Source: Sarcocystis neurona (lineage: Eukaryota; Apicomplexa; Conoidasida; Eucoccidiorida; Sarcocystidae). From it: 64,000 nt of DNA. Of the stretch, positions 62,702 through 64,000 are shown one piece after another. Both the position numbers and the translations under genes were made by a program. The notes beneath the pieces are model-generated. The model was not told the origin of the DNA. It searched no databases and worked only from the letters and a program-made list of their open reading frames with translations. Each line of letters opens with the position of its first letter. Positions within the stretch are counted from its first letter, which is position 1. Where the stretch lies: positions 4,273,604-4,337,603 of the forward strand of contig KL647288.1 of assembly GCA_000727475.1 (NCBI GenBank). Reading direction: 5' to 3'.

Positions 62702-64000
62702 ACAGGCTTCTGGGTGTGTAAAGAGACATACGTGTATCTCTGTCCTCGTCTCTACGTATGTGTGTGTGTGACGGTAGACGTATAATTATCGAAGCTTCTT
62801 TATACAGAACTACCTGTATATCTATACTTCTATGTGTGCCCATATATAAATTGGCACCTCCCACTTTCTCTCCCTTCCTACATGTATATATATGTATATT
62901 TTTGTAGGCGGTTGTATAGGTATTCATATACATATATACCTATATATATTTTCATCTGTCTAGATGAGTCCATATTCATGTACCCACGTGTTTGTGCGTC
63001 GTGAGTCTGTACGTATTTATGTGCACACAGCTCGCAGGACATAGCCGTAGAATAGACCATACGTATACATCTATATACATGTATATGTACGGGTATATAT
63101 ACATATACATATGCATGTGGAGAGGGATATATAGACATGGAGGCATACACATCTATGTCCTTATACGTGTGCATATGTGTGTGTCTGTACATGCGTATGG
63201 ATATATGTCTATGTGTAGGTACTGACATGCTTGCACGAATACGCATGCATATATGTATGTATGTACATATATATATGTGTATATCTGTGTATGGAGATAT
63301 ACGTGTGTATACTTCCGTTTGTGTTCTGGTCGATTTTTGTTTTCAGTTCTGCGGCATCGCTCCGTTCGGTCACATGACCGTACCCCAAGTTCTCGTAAGA
63401 AAACCGCAACTTTTCTTGCAGCAGACTCTGCCTTGCCGTCTTTGCCATATGGAAGCCTCTATGTCAAGTTTGTGTGCTTCCACCCTTTTCTCTGCGCTTC
63501 ACACACGCCAAGAGCACACGGCAGCAGAAGAGAGGTGGTACGTGGACACAGACGTTTTGCAAGTGCCGCCAGACCCGCCCCCCCCACATACACACACATA
63601 TATTCGTGCACAAGAAGACAAGAAGAAAGAGTTCTCAACGACTTTTTTCTGCGCGTGCGCAGGTGTCTCCTTTTCTTCAAAAGCCAGAGACACAGAAGGA
63701 CACATAAACAGAGGGAGAAAGAACAAGTTACGAGAGCCGGTCGCGACCCGGGTGCCGCACAGACGGTGCTGGCCGCAGGTCGGCTTCGGTGCCGAAGTCA
63801 CTCTCCACCAGCTGAAGAAGAATGCACTCCTTCGTGAAGTGTCTTCGCAGATACACTTCCACGTGTCCAAATGTCGTAGAAAAGTACGATTCTCGAAAAA
63901 ACAGCAGACATACATATATATATATGTATATATGTATGTGTATAGAGAAGAGTTCAGGAGGGGGATGAGGAAGTGGAGGGGACGCAGAAGGAGGAGAGAA
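31973..64000 (+). CDS. MORN-SAM-TKL (pseudo)kinase, 3' end outside the window
   Basis: Very large multi-exon gene with the domain order of apicomplexan TKLs such as Plasmodium TKL3: MORN repeats, SAM, then a kinase domain. Proposed exons: 31973-32018 (tentative, MGNQSSSPL), 33372-33426, 34500-34550, 35928-36115, 36861-37298, 39107-39586, 43141-43257, 44123-44225, 46025-51283, 53090-53269, 55625-55697, 59253-60403, 61908-61985, 63347-63394 and 63779-63883. Phases agree at every junction except 53269/55625, where one small exon is probably missed; another may lie between 39586 and 43141. About 2,790 residues are visible. Kinase catalytic residues are replaced (Arg at 49371-49373, Gln at 49989-49991, Asn at 55631-55633, DFQ across 55697/59253), while HPN, SPE and DVYAFG are kept, so a pseudokinase is likely. 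The known role of SAM is self-association and of MORN membrane or lipid contact; applying these here is inference. The start of the long exon at 46025 is chosen by phase. Confidence 0.8.
32230..32760. repeat. TATG/TG microsatellite
   Basis: Long plus-strand TATG, TGTG and GTAT repeats. Frames through it are Tyr/Val/Cys/Ile strings. It is part of the proposed first intron of the TKL gene. Confidence 0.88.
32648..33271 (-). CDS. Antisense open frame, Lys/Glu-rich, doubtful gene
   Basis: A minus-strand frame stays open from beyond 33360 down to 32648. It reads as a plausible charged helical protein: [18 protein letters not shown], then [54 protein letters not shown] and [20 protein letters not shown]. 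There is no ATG near its beginning, so it would be an internal exon, and its end runs into microsatellite. It lies antisense to the proposed TKL intron 1, and its upward extension overlaps the first MORN exon. No family is recognised. Either a separate antisense gene exists or the frame is a compositional by-product. Confidence 0.3.
   Translation of the reverse strand: MREKKPKKRAASRHAQQFRAADGGGHPGDVHAVGLAGTENRRRSLFGRKKKGAAFAPEREMQQRRRQRCMRKLAKHLRTQPAASQKVHASVKRSMEEAKEEAKEEVQGREIEEIIAGKTEEVTTTAERREVLQQTTRPPFLCAALATAAAAAAQQRQRRIAEASSQSHGSRGSPRIHTYTHTHRLAYTAIYIHTHMPTIYMHPHIHT
33372..36115 (+). other. MORN-repeat exons (33372-33426, 34500-34550, 35928-36115)
   Basis: Three exons of 55, 51 and 188 bases join in phase to give [51 protein letters not shown]. 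These follow the MORN pattern 'G.Y.G....G..HG.G....DG..Y.G'. Each exon has an AG acceptor; the third is preceded by GTGTTCTTTTTCTGCAG. The third exon continues into a Gln/Arg/Glu-rich segment and ends at GTCG/GTGAGC. Splitting single MORN units across introns makes the repeats hard to find with ORF-based searches. Confidence 0.72.
36116..36860. other. TKL intron with a 4-copy tandem repeat
   Basis: The intron between MORN exons. Within 36548-36815 lie four imperfect copies of about 65-80 bp, each carrying AGAGAGAGCGGGATGGGT or a variant, followed by GTAGCTGTCGCA and TA/TATG microsatellite. Confidence 0.75.
36861..37298 (+). other. MORN-region exon with Gln/Glu-rich tail
   Basis: The acceptor TTTTCTCTGGCAG is followed by [20 protein letters not shown] and [17 protein letters not shown]. 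With the preceding exon this gives [19 protein letters not shown], the form of a further MORN unit. It then runs into a Gln-rich stretch ([14 protein letters not shown]) and ends RCGFLVKNG at an AACG/GTGAGG donor. Without splicing the frame would stop at 37315. Confidence 0.68.
39107..39586 (+). other. Ala/Ser-rich exon of the TKL gene
   Basis: A 480-base open block starting after TGTCGCGCCTGCAG and ending at GCTG/GTGAGA; both ends fit the neighbouring phases. The first part is Ala-rich. The last third has more complex sequence ([35 protein letters not shown]), which argues for real coding. The opposite strand is also open here, so the strand call depends on context. Confidence 0.5.
39690..40130. 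repeat. CAG-type triplet array (AGCAGCAAT/AGCAGTAGC variants)
   Basis: Over 400 bases of triplets dominated by AGC, with regularly spaced AAT and AGT triplets. A 21-base higher-order unit (several AGC, then AAT AGC AGT) is repeated at least four times at about 39980-40050. All six frames are open. It probably lies in the TKL intron after 39586, unless an exon was missed. Confidence 0.85.
40750..41205. repeat. TA/TATG microsatellite with recurring GTCATGTAT
   Basis: Microsatellite in which the phrase GTCATGTATGTATCAATAT, or a close variant, recurs at about 40973, 41107 and 41168, showing a higher-order repeat of about 60-130 bp. Confidence 0.8.
41300..42770. other. Unresolved GC-rich stretch in the TKL gene
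   Basis: Non-microsatellite sequence with competing open frames on both strands (plus: [20 protein letters not shown] near 41930; minus: Ser/Arg/Gln-rich frames). It may contain an additional TKL exon between 39586 and 43141. No similarity or phase evidence selects one. Confidence 0.4.
42777..43140. repeat. CTG-rich tract upstream of the SAM exon
   Basis: Imperfect CTG triplets with several GGCGACTGCTGTTGCTGC phrases. On the plus strand it forms the long pyrimidine-rich lead to the SAM exon acceptor (CTGTGCTTCTGCAG). Confidence 0.8.
43141..44225 (+). other. SAM domain split over two exons (43141-43257, 44123-44225)
   Basis: The first exon gives [19 protein letters not shown] and [11 protein letters not shown]. 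The second gives [20 protein letters not shown] then [14 protein letters not shown]. Spliced in phase (G + GT = Gly), they form a complete sterile alpha motif: the W in helix 1, 'F....IDG..L..LT...L...G...G.R..IL..I..LR'. Acceptors are pyrimidine-rich; donors are GACG/GTACGA and CTCCG/GTAAGA. In Plasmodium TKL3 the SAM domain is reported to be needed for kinase activity; whether that applies here is open. Confidence 0.85.
44500..44830. repeat. TA/TATG microsatellite
   Basis: Nearly pure alternating TA with TG/CA steps between the SAM exon and the long low-complexity exon. Frames are Tyr/Ile strings only. Confidence 0.85.
44985..45250. repeat. CTG-type tandem tract
   Basis: Repeated GTTGCTGCTGCCTCCG / CCACTGCTGTGTTGCTG phrases of about 30-36 bp. 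It is read as intronic because the phase-matching acceptor of the next exon lies at 46025. If that acceptor is wrong, part of this tract could be coding. Confidence 0.65.
46025..51283 (+). other. Giant low-complexity exon entering the TKL kinase N-lobe
   Basis: One frame is open for over 5.2 kb. Up to about 49.0 kb it encodes Ser/Pro/Ala-rich, then Gln-rich, then Arg/Ser-rich sequence. The kinase begins near 49.11 kb with [14 protein letters not shown]. After a Cys/Ala insert comes [17 protein letters not shown], whose beta-3 Lys is Arg (49371-49373). After a further insert of about 190 residues comes [20 protein letters not shown], with Gln at the alpha-C Glu position. The hinge follows as [19 protein letters not shown] (about 50.1 kb). 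Another Gln/Ala insert of about 300 residues leads to a helix-like [20 protein letters not shown] and an AG/GTGGGT donor. The acceptor at 46025 was chosen because it matches the SAM exon phase; nearby alternatives exist. Confidence 0.72.
53090..53269 (+). other. Probable kinase exon before the catalytic loop
   Basis: After a TATATGTGCAG acceptor the frame matches the phase of the previous exon and reads [19 protein letters not shown], then [14 protein letters not shown], resembling the 'GL.YLH' end of helix E that precedes the catalytic loop. It ends at CCA/GTGAGT in phase 2, whereas the next recognised exon needs phase 0, so one exon is missing between them. Confidence 0.45.
54768..54834. 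repeat. 17-bp tandem repeat, four perfect copies
   Basis: ACGAGACATCGCAGCAT is repeated four times in a row, the last copy ending in C instead of T. It lies in an intron of the kinase region. Confidence 0.95.
55625..55697 (+). other. Kinase catalytic-loop exon, degenerate
   Basis: The acceptor TTTTTTGTCCTCTGCAG is followed by [20 protein letters not shown] then LAGV, ending at TTG/GTGAGG. It aligns with 'HRDLK..NVLLD...PKLADFG': Asn replaces the catalytic Asp, Ser replaces the following Lys, two residues are inserted, and His takes the place of the metal-binding Asn. The following codon is completed across the intron to Asp. Confidence 0.75.
55810..56060. repeat. TATG tetranucleotide array
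   Basis: GTATGTATATGTATG-type repeat, almost pure, about 110 bases after the catalytic-loop exon donor. Confidence 0.9.
56101..56770. repeat. 670-base polypyrimidine tract
   Basis: Nearly all C and T on the plus strand, made of TTC/CTC triplet variants. It contains an internal CTTCATCTTCTCCTCCCT repeat near 56160-56220 and a TTCTTCAATTTCTTC repeat at 56545-56630. The frame through it is Ser/Phe/Leu only. It is intronic in the kinase gene. Confidence 0.9.
57600..58900. repeat. Long degenerate repeat family, about 300-500 bp spacing
   Basis: Phrases recur in order. ACCAGGAAC or a variant occurs at about 57645, 58088 and 58615. GAAGTGCTTGTACATATCA or a variant occurs at about 57891, 58200, 58347 and 58698. 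CTCTCTCTCTATATATATA blocks lie in between. It is intronic in the kinase gene. Confidence 0.65.
59253..60403 (+). other. Kinase activation-segment exon with a 370-residue insert
   Basis: After the acceptor CTGCTGTGTGTGCTCGTCCAG the split codon becomes Asp, giving [19 protein letters not shown], so the DFG position reads DFQ. A long Ala/Gln/Glu/Pro-rich insert follows (including [13 protein letters not shown] and [14 protein letters not shown]). The exon ends [11 protein letters not shown] at GAG/GTCCGC. The last phrase is the P+1 loop and APE motif ('G..RW.APE'), seen here as SPE. Ordinary kinases have 20-30 residues between DFG and APE. Confidence 0.75.
61908..61985 (+). other. Kinase subdomain IX exon
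   Basis: A CTGCTGCTGCTGCAG acceptor precedes [26 protein letters not shown] and a GTGCGT donor, exactly 26 codons in phase 0. Joined to the previous exon it gives [21 protein letters not shown], matching 'APE...G....SDVYSFGV.LWEL' of TKL kinases. The structural Asp of helix F is present. Confidence 0.85.
63347..63394 (+). other. Kinase subdomain X exon (16 codons)
   Basis: TTTTTGTTTTCAG acceptor, [22 protein letters not shown] donor. It continues 'WEL.tG..PF..l.p.QV' in phase 0. It is one of the shortest exons of the gene. Confidence 0.8.
63779..63883 (+). other. Possible kinase subdomain XI exon
   Basis: Acceptor GCTGGCCGCAG, 35 codons in phase 0 ([35 protein letters not shown]), donor AAA/GTACGA. 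The end resembles the 'l...v..C....P..RP' helix of TKL kinases, cut before the RP part. The gene would continue beyond the window. Confidence 0.5.

Noticed and set aside
1..64000. Telomere-like AAACCCT repeats, expected in feature-rich Eimeria segments
   Set aside because: None seen on either strand.

Overview
This window looks like nuclear DNA of a coccidian apicomplexan, most likely an Eimeria species. The evidence is direct but indirect in kind. Short GC-rich exons sit in introns full of TA, CA and TATG microsatellites. Dense CAG/CTG trinucleotide runs encode long Gln, Ala and Ser tracts. The window holds a degraded Ty3/gypsy-type retroelement and a MORN-SAM-TKL kinase architecture known from apicomplexans. 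No prokaryotic features are expected or seen. All gene models were assembled by eye from protein similarity, splice signals and intron phase; no alignment or transcript was available.

Layout, left to right. 0.6-6.2 kb, minus strand: a PITH-domain gene (PITHD1-like). Four phase-consistent exons are resolved and the C-terminal part is not. About 6.4-12.9 kb: a microsatellite-poor island with no long reading frame. It carries minus-strand remnants resembling reverse transcriptase, RNase H and integrase of a Ty3/gypsy element, and a 741-base assembly gap. 13.1-15.2 kb, minus strand: three in-phase exons of an unrecognised protein. 16.5-27.9 kb, minus strand: a six-exon gene for a TCF25/Rqc1 homologue (ribosome quality control). 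Its introns contain 16-bp, 20-bp and 50-bp tandem repeats and a second assembly gap. 27.9-32.0 kb: a head-to-head intergenic region.

32.0 kb to the right edge, plus strand: one very large gene, cut by the window end. It encodes N-terminal MORN repeats, a SAM domain split over two exons, a roughly 1,750-residue low-complexity exon that enters a TKL-type kinase domain, and the remaining kinase subdomains spread over small exons up to 63.9 kb. This combination (MORN, SAM, TKL) matches the apicomplexan TKL group that includes Plasmodium TKL3.

The most interesting observation is that the kinase appears to have lost its catalytic residues. The beta-3 Lys is Arg, the alpha-C Glu is Gln, the HRD Asp is Asn in a rearranged loop, and the DFG position reads DFQ after splicing. 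Fold-stabilising motifs such as HPN, SPE and DVYAFG are kept. It therefore reads as a MORN-SAM pseudokinase whose fold is interrupted by several homopolymer insertions. The two recognised minus-strand genes both belong to protein quality control (PITH proteins bind the proteasome; TCF25/Rqc1 acts with Listerin), but nothing in the sequence links them functionally.
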